From an uncultured Candidatus Planktophila sp. (GTDB lineage Bacteria; Actinomycetota; Actinomycetes; Nanopelagicales; Nanopelagicaceae), in contig CALEZA010000119.1 of the NCBI GenBank assembly GCA_937927965.1, positions 1 through 12,329 of the forward strand: a stretch of 12,329 nt of DNA. The letters run 5' to 3'. The notes under the pieces were generated by a model that saw only the letters and a program-made list of their open reading frames with translations, was not told where the DNA came from and did not search any database. Made by a program: the position numbers and the translations under genes. Shown here one piece after another: positions 1 to 7,636 of this stretch (position 1 is its first letter; each line of letters opens with the position of its first letter).

Positions 1-16
1 AATGGCATTGACTTAT

Positions 17-39
17 GGCACGCTGTTGAGTTCTCAAGG
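17..39 (-). promoter_or_regulatory. Actinobacterial 16S rRNA leader element (boxA-like)
   Basis: On the minus strand this stretch contains TTGAGAACTCAACAGCGTG followed by CC. I recognise this as the element found in the transcribed leader a short way upstream of 16S rRNA genes in many actinobacteria. Its core, bases 26-37, is the near-palindrome TTGAGAACTCAA, which overlaps the boxA-type antitermination signal described for actinobacterial rRNA leaders. It lies downstream of two promoters pointing the same way. A 16S rRNA gene is therefore expected just beyond base 1 on the minus strand; none of its sequence is visible here. Confidence 0.8.
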
Positions 40-93
40 TACGGATGCGCACTGCGTTGCAGAATCTCTTCTACTTTTCAGGGCAGACCGCAA

Positions 94-123
94 AACCTAG
101 TCCATCGGACCTTCTCAGGTCAA
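94..123 (-). promoter_or_regulatory. Proximal rRNA operon promoter (P2)
   Basis: On the minus strand a -35 hexamer TTGACC (bases 118-123) is followed after 18 bp by TAGGTT (bases 94-99). The start of transcription would fall near base 87, about 50 bases before the rRNA leader element. The -35 lies in an 11-base sequence (117-127) repeated exactly at the distal promoter. The -10 has only the first, second and last consensus positions, so this is the less certain of the two promoters. Confidence 0.6.
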
Positions 124-208
124 ATCGCCTAGATCGTTGGTACTTCTGCTGCACAGCCGAATTGAGCTATTTCTAGCCCTTTTCGTATGTTTCGCAGCAA
201 GGGGCGTA

Positions 209-237
209 ACTATATGGGGCAACTTCTGGGAGGTCAA
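209..237 (-). promoter_or_regulatory. Distal rRNA operon promoter (P1)
   Basis: On the minus strand a -35 hexamer TTGACC (bases 232-237) and a -10 hexamer TATAGT (bases 209-214) are separated by exactly 17 bp. This is a near-consensus sigma-70/HrdB-type promoter, expected to start transcription near base 202. It lies just after the tyrS terminator and points toward the 16S leader element, so it is best read as the first of two tandem rRNA promoters. Confidence 0.72.
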
Positions 238-288
238 ATCGGCTCAGGGCCACTCCCCCTCAACGACACTATTTCCGCCCAAAATGGC

Positions 289-326
289 AAAAATCCCACT
301 TTTTACGCATGAAAAGTGGGATTTTT
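289..326 (-). terminator. Rho-independent terminator after tyrS, symmetrical on both strands
   Basis: Arms AAAAATCCCACTTTT (289-303) and AAAAGTGGGATTTTT (312-326) are perfect reverse complements, giving a 15-bp stem with an 8-base loop. In the minus-strand transcript the hairpin begins 14 bases after the tyrS stop codon and ends in a run of five U. It should end the arginine-tyrS transcript and insulate it from the rRNA promoters immediately downstream. The five U at the far end on the other strand make it potentially bidirectional, although no plus-strand gene points into it. Confidence 0.85.
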
Positions 327-339
327 AGAGCTAAGAATT

Positions 340-1635
340 TTACGAAATCAGCTCTACAGCCGCCAAATCTCTCTTGCCCTTACGCAAAAGGGCATATTTT
401 CCGCATAAAAAGTGGCTCTTTTCGAGGCGGAAATCCTCAGATGGCACCTTCTCATTATTGAGATATGCGCCACTTTCCTTCACGATGCGTCGAGCAGCAG
501 ATTTTGACTCCACTACCCCAGTTGCAGCCAGAAGATCCACCCAAGTTGGCAACTCATCGGCGGCAGAGACAGTTGTTCGTGGAAGTTCTGCAATTGCAGA
601 TGCAAGTGTTGCTTCATCTAACTCGGCAAGATCTGCTTGGCCAAAGAGTGCTCGCGCTGCAACTTCAACTCGTTGGGCAATCTCTGGCGAATGCACCAGT
701 GAAGTGAGTTCTCGCGCAAGTTCACGATGTGCTTCACGAGCTCCTGGATTTTCAGAGTGACGCAGTTCGAGTGCTTCAATATCTTCTTTTGATTTGAATG
801 AGAAAGTTTTAACAAATTTTATAACATCTGCATCATCTGAGTTGAGCCAATACTGAAAGAATGCATATGGAGATGTCATCTCGGGATCTAACCACACTGA
901 ACCACCAGCAGTCTTTCCAAATTTAGTTCCGTCAGCCTTCGTCAGAAGTGGAACCGTAAGTGCGTGTGCGCTACCGCTCTCAGCGCGGCGAATTAGATCA
1001 AGTCCAGCAGTAATGTTACCCCACTGATCTGATCCTCCAATTTGAAGTGTGCAATTACTGCGACGGTAGAGTTCTAAGTAATCCATAGACTGCAATACTT
1101 GATATGAAAATTCAGTGTAAGAGATTCCGTCTTTTTCTAATCTACTTGATACTGAATCCTTATTAAGCATCTGGTTGACGCTAAAGTGTTTTCCGATATC
1201 TCTTAGAAATTCAATAGTGGACATCGGTGCAGTCCAGTCAAGGTTATTGGCCATTACTGCAGGATTAGCCTTAGTTTCAAAATCCATAAACTTCGAAAGT
1301 TGCACCTTAATTCGATTGACCCAATGAGCCACTACATCTGCATCATTGAGGGATCTCTCATCATTGCGTCCGCTTGGGTCTCCTACCAGTCCTGTCGCAC
1401 CACCCACGAGAAGAATGGGATTATGGCCAGCAAGCTGAAAGCGACGCATAACAAGAAGCGGAACAAGATTTCCCACATGAATTGAAGGCGCAGTTGGGTC
1501 TGTTCCTAAATAGAGGGTAATCGGCCTCTTGAGAGCTTCTCGAAGGGCGGCCTCGTCTGTGGTCTGGGCAATAAGCCCACGCCACTTAAGGTCATCCAAT
1601 AAATCGTATGTAGAAGTTGTCATCTCTATTTTCAC
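340..1635 (-). CDS. tyrS: Tyrosine--tRNA ligase
   Basis: TyrS attaches tyrosine to tRNA-Tyr using ATP in the cytoplasm. This is a complete 431-residue bacterial TyrRS. The class I HIGH motif appears as HVGN (residues 53-56), the tyrosine pocket has GGSDQWGN (200-207), and the KMSKS loop is KFGKT (238-242), a form normal for this family. A C-terminal S4-like RNA-binding domain covers about 365-428 (SKSAARRIVKESGAYLNN region). The chosen start is GTG at 1635, giving a GTGA overlap with the argH stop like the overlaps upstream. ATG at 1623 (MTTSTYDLLDD) is a good alternative closer to the usual N-terminus; neither has a clear Shine-Dalgarno. No promoter is visible between argH and tyrS, so it is probably cotranscribed with the arginine genes. 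A strong terminator follows. Confidence 0.96.
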   Translation of the reverse strand: MKIEMTTSTYDLLDDLKWRGLIAQTTDEAALREALKRPITLYLGTDPTAPSIHVGNLVPLLVMRRFQLAGHNPILLVGGATGLVGDPSGRNDERSLNDADVVAHWVNRIKVQLSKFMDFETKANPAVMANNLDWTAPMSTIEFLRDIGKHFSVNQMLNKDSVSSRLEKDGISYTEFSYQVLQSMDYLELYRRSNCTLQIGGSDQWGNITAGLDLIRRAESGSAHALTVPLLTKADGTKFGKTAGGSVWLDPEMTSPYAFFQYWLNSDDADVIKFVKTFSFKSKEDIEALELRHSENPGAREAHRELARELTSLVHSPEIAQRVEVAARALFGQADLAELDEATLASAIAELPRTTVSAADELPTWVDLLAATGVVESKSAARRIVKESGAYLNNEKVPSEDFRLEKSHFLCGKYALLRKGKRDLAAVELIS

Positions 1636-3059
1636 ACACCCATCATCGTTGAAAAGGCCTGGGTCTTGCTGGCTATTTTCTTCATATCTGCCTCAACTGC
1701 GGAGGTGAGATTACTCATTTGAACCTTAAAACTCTGAGGAGAAGTGCCACCAAAGGTGGTTCTAGACGCTAGCGCGCCCTGAACCGTTAATACATCTCTG
1801 ACGGTAGGAAGAAGGGATGGGTGAATGTGAGTGAACTCTGAATCAGTCAGTTGATGGAGCTGACGCCCGGAAGATTCACAGAGCGCCACGCACTTTCCTG
1901 CAGCTTCATGAGCATGAGCGAAGGGAACTCCTGCTCGCACCAAATAATCTGCAATCTCGGTTGCGAGGGAGAATCCAAGGGGGGCTGCAAGGGCCATTCT
2001 CTCTCTATCGAAGGAAGTTGTTGCAACCATCCCTGTCACAGCTGGAAGGACAAGAAGGACAGTGTCAATTGAATCAAAGAGTGGTTCTTTATCTTCTTGA
2101 AGATCTCGATTGTATGCAAATGGCAAACCTTTGAGAGTTGTCAGAAGTGCAGTGAGGTTTCCTACCAATCGTCCAGATTTCCCACGAGCAAGCTCTGCCA
2201 TATCTGGGTTCTTTTTCTGAGGCATAATCGAGGATCCTGTTGAATACGCATCAGCAACTTGCGCCCAACCAAACTCAGTTGTGGCCCAGATGCACCACTC
2301 CTCCCCTATGCGAGAGAGATGACTTCCCACCATTGCAAGAATAAAGAGAGCCTCTGCCACATAATCGCGGTCTGAAACTCCGTCAATGCTATTTCCAGCA
2401 GATTTATTGAAGCCAAGAATTGCTGCAGTTTTCTCAGGAGCTAACGGAAGAGAAGAACCAGCAAGTGCCCCTGAACCTAGTGGGCTCACAGATGTTCGCT
2501 CCAGCCAATCGTGGATTCGATCTATATCTCGAGCAAAGGCATGCACATGCTTTGCCAACTCGTGTCCAAATAGGACTGGTTGAGCATGTTGAAGATGAGT
2601 AAACCCTGGAGCTGGAGCATCACCATATTCAGATGCCTTAGAAATCAAAGCGTTCTGAAGAGTTGTGATCTGATGAGCAACTTCCAACATATGATCTATC
2701 GCATAAAGCCTGAGGTCAGTTGTTACTTGATCATTGCGGGAGCGACCAGCACGAAGTGAGCCGCCGATATCTCCAAGTTTTTCAGTCAGCCCTCGCTCTA
2801 AGGCGCTGTGAACATCCTCATCTGCCGCCTCTGGCGCAAAAGCTCCTGATGCAACTTCTGCTATGAGTTCATGAAGTGCGCCTCTAATCTTGCCTGCAAC
2901 ATCTTTGGAAAGTAATCCACTATCCTCGAGAATCTCTAGATGTGCCAAAGATGACCGAAGGTCATACGGTGCTAGGCGCCAATCAAAGTGAACGCTGCGC
3001 GAGAGCGCAAAGACAGCATCTGCGGGTCCATCTGAGAACCGACCGCCCCATAACGCCAT
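1632..3059 (-). CDS. argH: Argininosuccinate lyase
   Basis: ArgH splits argininosuccinate into arginine and fumarate, the last step of arginine synthesis. It belongs to the fumarase/aspartase superfamily and works as a homotetramer. The 475-residue length is normal. Visible family marks are LWGGRF near the N-terminus (residues 3-8), SRNDQV (107-112), FTHLQHAQP (153-161, containing the likely catalytic His155), and the signature loop GSSIMPQKKNPD (275-286) that carries the catalytic serine. The ATG overlaps the argR stop by one base (TAATG), and a GGGGAG Shine-Dalgarno lies six bases before it. In relatives argG usually precedes argH, but it is absent here, so the argininosuccinate substrate must come from a synthase encoded elsewhere. 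The gene ends MMGV and overlaps the tyrS start by four bases. Confidence 0.97.
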   Translation of the reverse strand: MALWGGRFSDGPADAVFALSRSVHFDWRLAPYDLRSSLAHLEILEDSGLLSKDVAGKIRGALHELIAEVASGAFAPEAADEDVHSALERGLTEKLGDIGGSLRAGRSRNDQVTTDLRLYAIDHMLEVAHQITTLQNALISKASEYGDAPAPGFTHLQHAQPVLFGHELAKHVHAFARDIDRIHDWLERTSVSPLGSGALAGSSLPLAPEKTAAILGFNKSAGNSIDGVSDRDYVAEALFILAMVGSHLSRIGEEWCIWATTEFGWAQVADAYSTGSSIMPQKKNPDMAELARGKSGRLVGNLTALLTTLKGLPFAYNRDLQEDKEPLFDSIDTVLLVLPAVTGMVATTSFDRERMALAAPLGFSLATEIADYLVRAGVPFAHAHEAAGKCVALCESSGRQLHQLTDSEFTHIHPSLLPTVRDVLTVQGALASRTTFGGTSPQSFKVQMSNLTSAVEADMKKIASKTQAFSTMMGV

Positions 3060-3511
3060 TACTTTCTCCCCTTGCCTCGTCCGTAAGCGAGTAATTCTCT
3101 CGCTAATTGGGCTCCGCCGGTGGCTTTTCTCGAAACAACAAGAACCGTGTCATCGCCTGCAATAGTTCCAATAATCTCTTTGATGCCTGAATGATCGAGT
3201 GAGCTGGCAAGAAACTGAGCTCCTCCTGGAGGCGTTCTCACCACGGCCAGATTTCCACTCGCTTCGACAGAGAGTATGAGTTCAGAAGGAACTGGCATGG
3301 AGCGAGAGATGGAGTCACCGTCGGATTCTGAGAGGTGGTAACCATCTCGACCTCTTACCGCTCCAATCTCATCTAAATCTCGACTCGCGGTAGCTTGGGT
3401 CACAGAGAATCCAGCCTTTTTCAACTCTCTCACAAGATCACTTTGAGATGCGATTTTTCCTGCTTGAATAAGAGCTATCGCTTTGGAACGACGAGCAGCA
3501 ACACTAGACAC
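3059..3511 (-). CDS. argR: Arginine repressor ArgR
   Basis: ArgR is an arginine-sensing transcription regulator that, as a hexamer with L-arginine bound, represses arginine synthesis genes. From the GTG start the protein is 150 residues. The N-terminal winged helix-turn-helix (about 1-65) has [20 protein letters not shown] followed by the DNA-contacting SRDL (43-46). The C-terminal domain (about 75-148) has GTIAGDD (115-121), whose aspartates bind arginine and support trimer formation. An upstream TTG at 3526 would add five residues, but GTG at 3511 is preferred because AGGAGG lies six bases before it. The gene overlaps argD by eight bases and touches argH by one. Its likely target is the pair of ARG boxes before argC, so it should repress its own operon. 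Confidence 0.95.
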   Translation of the reverse strand: MSSVAARRSKAIALIQAGKIASQSDLVRELKKAGFSVTQATASRDLDEIGAVRGRDGYHLSESDGDSISRSMPVPSELILSVEASGNLAVVRTPPGGAQFLASSLDHSGIKEIIGTIAGDDTVLVVSRKATGGAQLARELLAYGRGKGRK

Positions 3512-4661
3512 CGAGAACCTCCTCAACGCTTGCAGTAAAGATCTTCACAAAATCTCGAATTTGCTTATCAGTGATGATTAATGGAGGAGCTATACGAATT
3601 ACGCTCTCGCTATTTCCATTCACAAGCACTCCCTTCTTTTGACATACGAGTGCAACCTTTTTTGCAACCTTCTCCTCAAACTCAATTCCAATGAGAAGTC
3701 CTGCACCCCTGACATGAGAAACGCCAGGAATGAGCGCGAGCTCTGCCATCAATTCAACGCCGATTGTTCCTACTCGCTCGAGCAAGTTTTTCTTCTCAAT
3801 CTCGGCAATGACAGCCAACGCCGCAGCCGTTGTCACTGGATTACCGCCAAAGGTAGAGCCGTGATCTCCTGGTTCAAAGAGGTTTGCGGCATCTCCGAGT
3901 GCAATCATCGCCCCAAGAGGAAGTCCGCCACCAAGACCTTTAGCAAGTGTGATCACATCAGGCTTTATTTCTGAATATTCATAGCCGAACCAGTCTCCAG
4001 TGCGCCCCATTCCTGTTTGCACACAGTCAAAGACAAGAAGTGCGCCTGTCTCATCACACAATTCACGCAGAGCTTGAAGATATCCGTGTGGAGGAACTAT
4101 GACTCCAGCTTCTCCCATAATCGGCTCAACAATTACCATCGCTGTCTTCTTAGTGACCTTACGAATCATCGCACCCATATCACCATAGGGAACATGTGTT
4201 ATCCCCTTTATCAGTGGTTTGAATGGATCTCTCTTGGATGGTTGACCCGTAAGTGAGAGTGCCCCCATGGTTCGACCGTGAAAAGCATCTCTTGTGGCAA
4301 CAATTCGAGTTCTTCCTGTTTTACGAGAAAGCTTGAGGGCAGCTTCGTTTGCCTCTGCCCCAGAATTACAGAAGAAGGTTCGGGCGCTCTTATCTCCCGT
4401 CATCTTTTTGAGTTGATCTGCTAACTCAATCGCGTTGGGATGGGCATAGAGATTGCTCACATGACCCAATGTGGCAATCTGCCTGCTCACAGCTTTCACT
4501 ACTGCTGGGTGGGCATGTCCCAACGCGCTAGTGGCAATTCCTGCAAGAAAATCCAGGTACTCATTGCCGTTGCTGTCTACAACAACTGCGCCTTTACCCG
4601 AGACCAACTCAACTGATGGCGTGCCATAATTATTTTGTAGTGATTGAATCCAAGTTTTCAT
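3504..4661 (-). CDS. argD: Acetylornithine aminotransferase
   Basis: ArgD transfers an amino group from glutamate to N-acetylglutamate semialdehyde, making N-acetylornithine; it is a PLP-dependent class III aminotransferase. The 385-residue protein is complete. Visible marks are NSGAEANE (99-106) and FHGRTMGAL (127-135) of the PLP phosphate and aromatic-stacking region, [10 protein letters not shown] (211-220) with Asp212 for the pyridine nitrogen, and [12 protein letters not shown] (239-250) with the Schiff-base Lys241. Position 213 is Cys where most relatives have Glu (DEVQTG). The start codon overlaps the argB stop as ATGA. The last codons, encoding Glu-Glu, form the AGGAGG ribosome-binding site for argR, so the two genes are probably translationally coupled. 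In M. tuberculosis argF follows argD; here argR follows directly. Confidence 0.96.
   Translation of the reverse strand: MKTWIQSLQNNYGTPSVELVSGKGAVVVDSNGNEYLDFLAGIATSALGHAHPAVVKAVSRQIATLGHVSNLYAHPNAIELADQLKKMTGDKSARTFFCNSGAEANEAALKLSRKTGRTRIVATRDAFHGRTMGALSLTGQPSKRDPFKPLIKGITHVPYGDMGAMIRKVTKKTAMVIVEPIMGEAGVIVPPHGYLQALRELCDETGALLVFDCVQTGMGRTGDWFGYEYSEIKPDVITLAKGLGGGLPLGAMIALGDAANLFEPGDHGSTFGGNPVTTAAALAVIAEIEKKNLLERVGTIGVELMAELALIPGVSHVRGAGLLIGIEFEEKVAKKVALVCQKKGVLVNGNSESVIRIAPPLIITDKQIRDFVKIFTASVEEVLGV
3518..3523 (-). promoter_or_regulatory. Ribosome-binding site of argR inside argD
   Basis: A full AGGAGG on the minus strand lies within the last argD codons, six bases before GTG at 3511. This decides the argR start: the longer TTG-initiated reading frame would translate this Shine-Dalgarno as Arg-Arg. 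Confidence 0.85.
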
Positions 4662-5437
4662 ACGACCACCAGTGTTCCTCCAGTATGAGCAAGCGCTAGT
4701 GCGAATGCTTCAGGGTTTTTACCATCGATAATTCGAACCGCTTTTGCGCCAGATTTGATTGCATCCAATGTGGCTTGAACTTTAGGTGCCATTCCTTCTT
4801 CGAAACTACCCTTGATCTTCTCAAGTTCTGGTGCACTAATTTCAGAAATGAGGGAATTTGCATCGGGCCAATGGCGATAGATACCAGCAACATCGGTCAT
4901 GATGATGAGCTCTTGGGCATTCAGCGCTCCCGCTATAGCAGCTGAAGCGATATCTGCATTGACATTCAAACCTTGGCCTTTGCCATCTGATGCAATAGGT
5001 GAAATGACAGGTACTACTCCAGAAGAGATAAGCTCTTGAAGAGGCTGTGCATCTACGCTCACAACTTCTCCTACAAGCCCGAGGTCAGCTTTGCTTCCAT
5101 CAACCAAAGTGGATTGCTTTGTTGCGCGGATAACTCTTCTGCCTTCAAGCGATTGAGCGTTGACGCCTTCACGAGAGAGTGTTGAGGCTACTTGTGGTCC
5201 CACTTCCTTGCTCAGAACTCTTTCGACAACTTCAAAGACCTCTGGGGTAGTGACTCGAAAGCCGCCTACAAATTCGGATGTTATGCCAGCGCTCTCTAGC
5301 GCCGTATTGATCTGAGGTCCACCGCCGTGAACTATTGCGAGCTGGAATCCCTCTGAGAGTGCATGAGCTATAGCCCGAGCGAAGAGTCCATCATTATCAC
5401 TCATAGCATGACCGCCAAATTTAACAACTGTGATCAT
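4658..5437 (-). CDS. argB: Acetylglutamate kinase (short form)
   Basis: ArgB phosphorylates N-acetylglutamate with ATP, the second step of arginine synthesis; it is an amino acid kinase family enzyme. Family marks are VVKFGGHAM (4-12, with Lys6 and the glycine pair), the HGGGPQIN loop (37-44), the FVGGFRVTT substrate region (56-64), LNVNADIAS in the middle, and GMAPKVQATLDAI near the C-terminus. At 259 residues it is much shorter than the arginine-inhibited actinobacterial enzymes (294 residues in M. tuberculosis and C. glutamicum) and close to the E. coli enzyme. What is missing is the N-terminal helix before the first strand. The start overlaps argJ as ATGA. An in-frame stop at 5468-5470, with no start codon between, rules out a longer protein. 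Function as the kinase is secure; the arginine insensitivity is inference. Confidence 0.94.
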   Translation of the reverse strand: MITVVKFGGHAMSDNDGLFARAIAHALSEGFQLAIVHGGGPQINTALESAGITSEFVGGFRVTTPEVFEVVERVLSKEVGPQVASTLSREGVNAQSLEGRRVIRATKQSTLVDGSKADLGLVGEVVSVDAQPLQELISSGVVPVISPIASDGKGQGLNVNADIASAAIAGALNAQELIIMTDVAGIYRHWPDANSLISEISAPELEKIKGSFEEGMAPKVQATLDAIKSGAKAVRIIDGKNPEAFALALAHTGGTLVVV

Positions 5438-6585
5438 GTCGAATAGGCCGAATTCTCGTGGACATAGTCATGAGAGAGGTCGTTAGTTCTAATGGTTGCA
5501 CTTGCATCCCCATAGTTGAGGTTTACTTCAAGTTCAACAAGACGATCGCTAAAGGAGACCAGATTCTTATCTTCGAAAGGCGCAGAGTTCTTAGCTACCT
5601 TAATTCCATTTAATGTGACATCAATGGAGAGGGCATCCATGGGAACTTGAGCCGTGCCCACGGCAGCCAAAACGCGTCCCCAGTTTGGATCTCCTCCAAA
5701 GATTGCACATTTGAGAAGGTTATTGCGGGCACAGGCACGAGCTACTTCAACAGCATCGCTCTCGTTTGCAGCACCTTTGACAGTTATCGCTACCGTCTTG
5801 GTTGACCCTTCTGCATCCTCAATCAATTGAGAGGCAAGCGAAGAGCAGATGGACATAAGCACTTCCTCTAATTGTTCGGCCGAGAATTCAATTTCACTAG
5901 CCCCAGAGCTCATCAGTAGAACTGTGTCATTTGTGGACATGCATCCGTCTGAATCAATGCGGTTAAAAGTTCTATCTGCCACTCGACTAAAAATCTCTTG
6001 GTAGTTTTCAGGCAAAATCGCATCTGTCATCACCACTGAAAGCATCGTTGCCAAAGCTGGCGCAAGCATTCCCGCGCCCTTTGCAACTCCCACAGTTCTA
6101 GAACCGTGAATCTGATCAACAGCTAATTTGTGGATTGAATCTGTCGTCATGATAGAACGCGCAACAAGCTCCAAGGATTCAGAAGCTAGGTTCGAAATCA
6201 TTGATTCAATACCCGTGAATATCTTCTCCATCGGAAGGCGTTCTCCGATGAGCCCTGTTGAGCAGACGACAACTTCTCCTGAGGAAATATCTAGATGTTC
6301 TGCCACCTTCTCAGCGGTGCGATGGGTATCGAGAAAACCCTGAGGACCAGTGCAGGCATTTGCCCCACCTGAGTTAAGGATTGCGGCTCTTACCACTCCA
6401 CCTTTTGTCACTTCACGAGACCAGATAACTGGCGCTGCAACAACCTGATTGGTTGTATAAACGGCAGCCGCATCAAATCTCGGACCGATGTTGTGAATCA
6501 AAGTGAGATCAAGTGCACCAGAGGTCTTTATTCCGGCTGCGACACCCGATGCTTTAAAACCAAGGGGCAAATCTGTTGTATTCAT
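5434..6585 (-). CDS. argJ: Glutamate N-acetyltransferase / ornithine acetyltransferase
   Basis: ArgJ moves the acetyl group from N-acetylornithine to glutamate, releasing ornithine and regenerating N-acetylglutamate; bifunctional forms can also use acetyl-CoA. The 383-residue length is normal. The NSGGANACTG block (71-80) and STGLIGERLP (109-118) belong to the active site. The autoproteolysis site lies in KGAGMLAPALATML (169-182). Cleavage before Thr180 should yield an alpha chain of about 179 residues and a beta chain beginning with the nucleophilic threonine. Further marks are TDSIHK (148-153) and FGGDPNWGR in the beta chain. The start overlaps the argC stop as ATGA and the end overlaps argB the same way. 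Whether this copy has the acetyl-CoA-using activity cannot be told from sequence. Confidence 0.96.
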   Translation of the reverse strand: MNTTDLPLGFKASGVAAGIKTSGALDLTLIHNIGPRFDAAAVYTTNQVVAAPVIWSREVTKGGVVRAAILNSGGANACTGPQGFLDTHRTAEKVAEHLDISSGEVVVCSTGLIGERLPMEKIFTGIESMISNLASESLELVARSIMTTDSIHKLAVDQIHGSRTVGVAKGAGMLAPALATMLSVVMTDAILPENYQEIFSRVADRTFNRIDSDGCMSTNDTVLLMSSGASEIEFSAEQLEEVLMSICSSLASQLIEDAEGSTKTVAITVKGAANESDAVEVARACARNNLLKCAIFGGDPNWGRVLAAVGTAQVPMDALSIDVTLNGIKVAKNSAPFEDKNLVSFSDRLVELEVNLNYGDASATIRTNDLSHDYVHENSAYST

Positions 6586-7601
6586 GCGCCCAGTCCATTG
6601 CCAGCCAACCCAGATTCAGCGTTAAAGCCACACATCAAATTAGCGTTGTGAATGGCCTGTGCTGCTGCGCCTTTACCCAAATTGTCTATAGCGATCGATA
6701 TTACGAGGCGATTGGTATGTTCATCAATGGCAACCTGAAGATGGGCATGGTTGCTTCCTAGAACAGAAGAAGTCTTCGGCATCTGTCCAGTTGGAAGAAG
6801 ATGAACAAATTGAGAATCTGCATAATATGACTCGAAGGAATTCCGGACTTGCTCTATAGAGACATTCTTTGTCAGCTTCATCGTTACTGTGGCCAATATT
6901 CCACGAGGCATAGGGGCAAGGATTGGCGTAAAGGAAATTTTCGCATTCTTGCCTGAGACAGCTTTTAAAGTCTGCTCAATCTCGGGGGTATGTTGATGGA
7001 CTCCCCCAAATTTGTATGAGGTAAGTGAGCCTGCAACTTCACTGGCAATTAGATTAATTTTCGCTGTTCGGCCTGCACCTGTGGTGCCAGATGCTGCCAC
7101 AACGACAATGTCAGAAAAATCTGCGAATTCATGAGTTGCAGCGCACCCTAGAGAGATCGCCGTGGCATAACATCCTGGATTTGCGACCTTTTGGGATTGG
7201 GAAATTTTCTTACTCTGGCCAGGAAGGTCTGCAAGACCATAAACCCACGACCCTGCATACGCTCCACCGTAATACTGATTCCATGCTTCAGGACTTTCCA
7301 ATCTGAAGTCTGCCCCTAGGTCTACAATCTTGATTTCGGATGAGAGTTGAGAAATTACAGATGCCGATTCCCCATGTGGAAGAGCGAGAAACACCAATCC
7401 ACATTTATTGAAATCATCGGCAGTAAAAGCTGTGAATGTTCGCCCTGCATAAGTTTGAAGGGCAGGATGAATTGATGTTATCTGCTCGCCTGCATTGGAA
7501 TGAGCGGAGATCGCCGAAACTTCAAAATGAGGATGGATTGCGAGGAGTCGAAGAAGTTCTCCGCCTGCATATCCACTTCCGCCAACTAGACCAATTTTCA
7601 T
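6582..7601 (-). CDS. argC: N-acetyl-gamma-glutamyl-phosphate reductase
   Basis: ArgC reduces N-acetylglutamyl phosphate to the semialdehyde with NADPH, the third step of arginine synthesis. The 339-residue protein is complete. The Rossmann glycine motif is VGGSGYAGGELLRLL (6-20). NPGCYATA (141-148) contains the catalytic Cys144, and SGTTGAGR (171-178) and HQHTPEIEQ (202-210) with a likely catalytic histidine follow, as in the family. It is the first gene of the arginine operon. No Shine-Dalgarno is visible before the ATG; instead a -10 hexamer ends six bases upstream, so the message is probably leaderless. Two ARG boxes stand just behind that promoter, making this the point where ArgR controls the operon. 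Confidence 0.97.
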   Translation of the reverse strand: MKIGLVGGSGYAGGELLRLLAIHPHFEVSAISAHSNAGEQITSIHPALQTYAGRTFTAFTADDFNKCGLVFLALPHGESASVISQLSSEIKIVDLGADFRLESPEAWNQYYGGAYAGSWVYGLADLPGQSKKISQSQKVANPGCYATAISLGCAATHEFADFSDIVVVAASGTTGAGRTAKINLIASEVAGSLTSYKFGGVHQHTPEIEQTLKAVSGKNAKISFTPILAPMPRGILATVTMKLTKNVSIEQVRNSFESYYADSQFVHLLPTGQMPKTSSVLGSNHAHLQVAIDEHTNRLVISIAIDNLGKGAAAQAIHNANLMCGFNAESGLAGNGLGA

Positions 7602-7636
7602 GGATCTATCATAGCATATTTATGCAGCACTATGCA
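7602..7636 (-). promoter_or_regulatory. Promoter of the arginine operon, probably leaderless
   Basis: On the minus strand TATGAT (bases 7608-7613) is a good extended-spacing -10 element. Six bases separate it from the argC ATG, which puts the transcription start on the A of the start codon. No -35 close to TTGACA is present at the right distance; the expected position falls within the second ARG box. Lack of a ribosome-binding site agrees with leaderless initiation, common in actinobacteria. Confidence 0.7.

Noticed and set aside
137..328. Plus-strand 63-residue reading frame in the spacer left of tyrS
   Set aside because: It runs through the rRNA promoter and the terminator hairpin, has no ribosome-binding site, and its predicted peptide resembles no family I recognise. 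The promoter and terminator on the other strand explain this region.
375..394. 7-bp hairpin (TGCCCTT / AAGGGCA) near the end of tyrS
   Set aside because: It is short, lies within conserved S4-domain coding sequence (KYALLRKGKRDL), and has a long non-U stretch after it. The real terminator is the much stronger hairpin at 289-326.
1745..1761. Small hairpin CCACC-AAA-GGTGG in argH
   Set aside because: Only five base pairs inside a conserved coding region; expected by chance at this scale.
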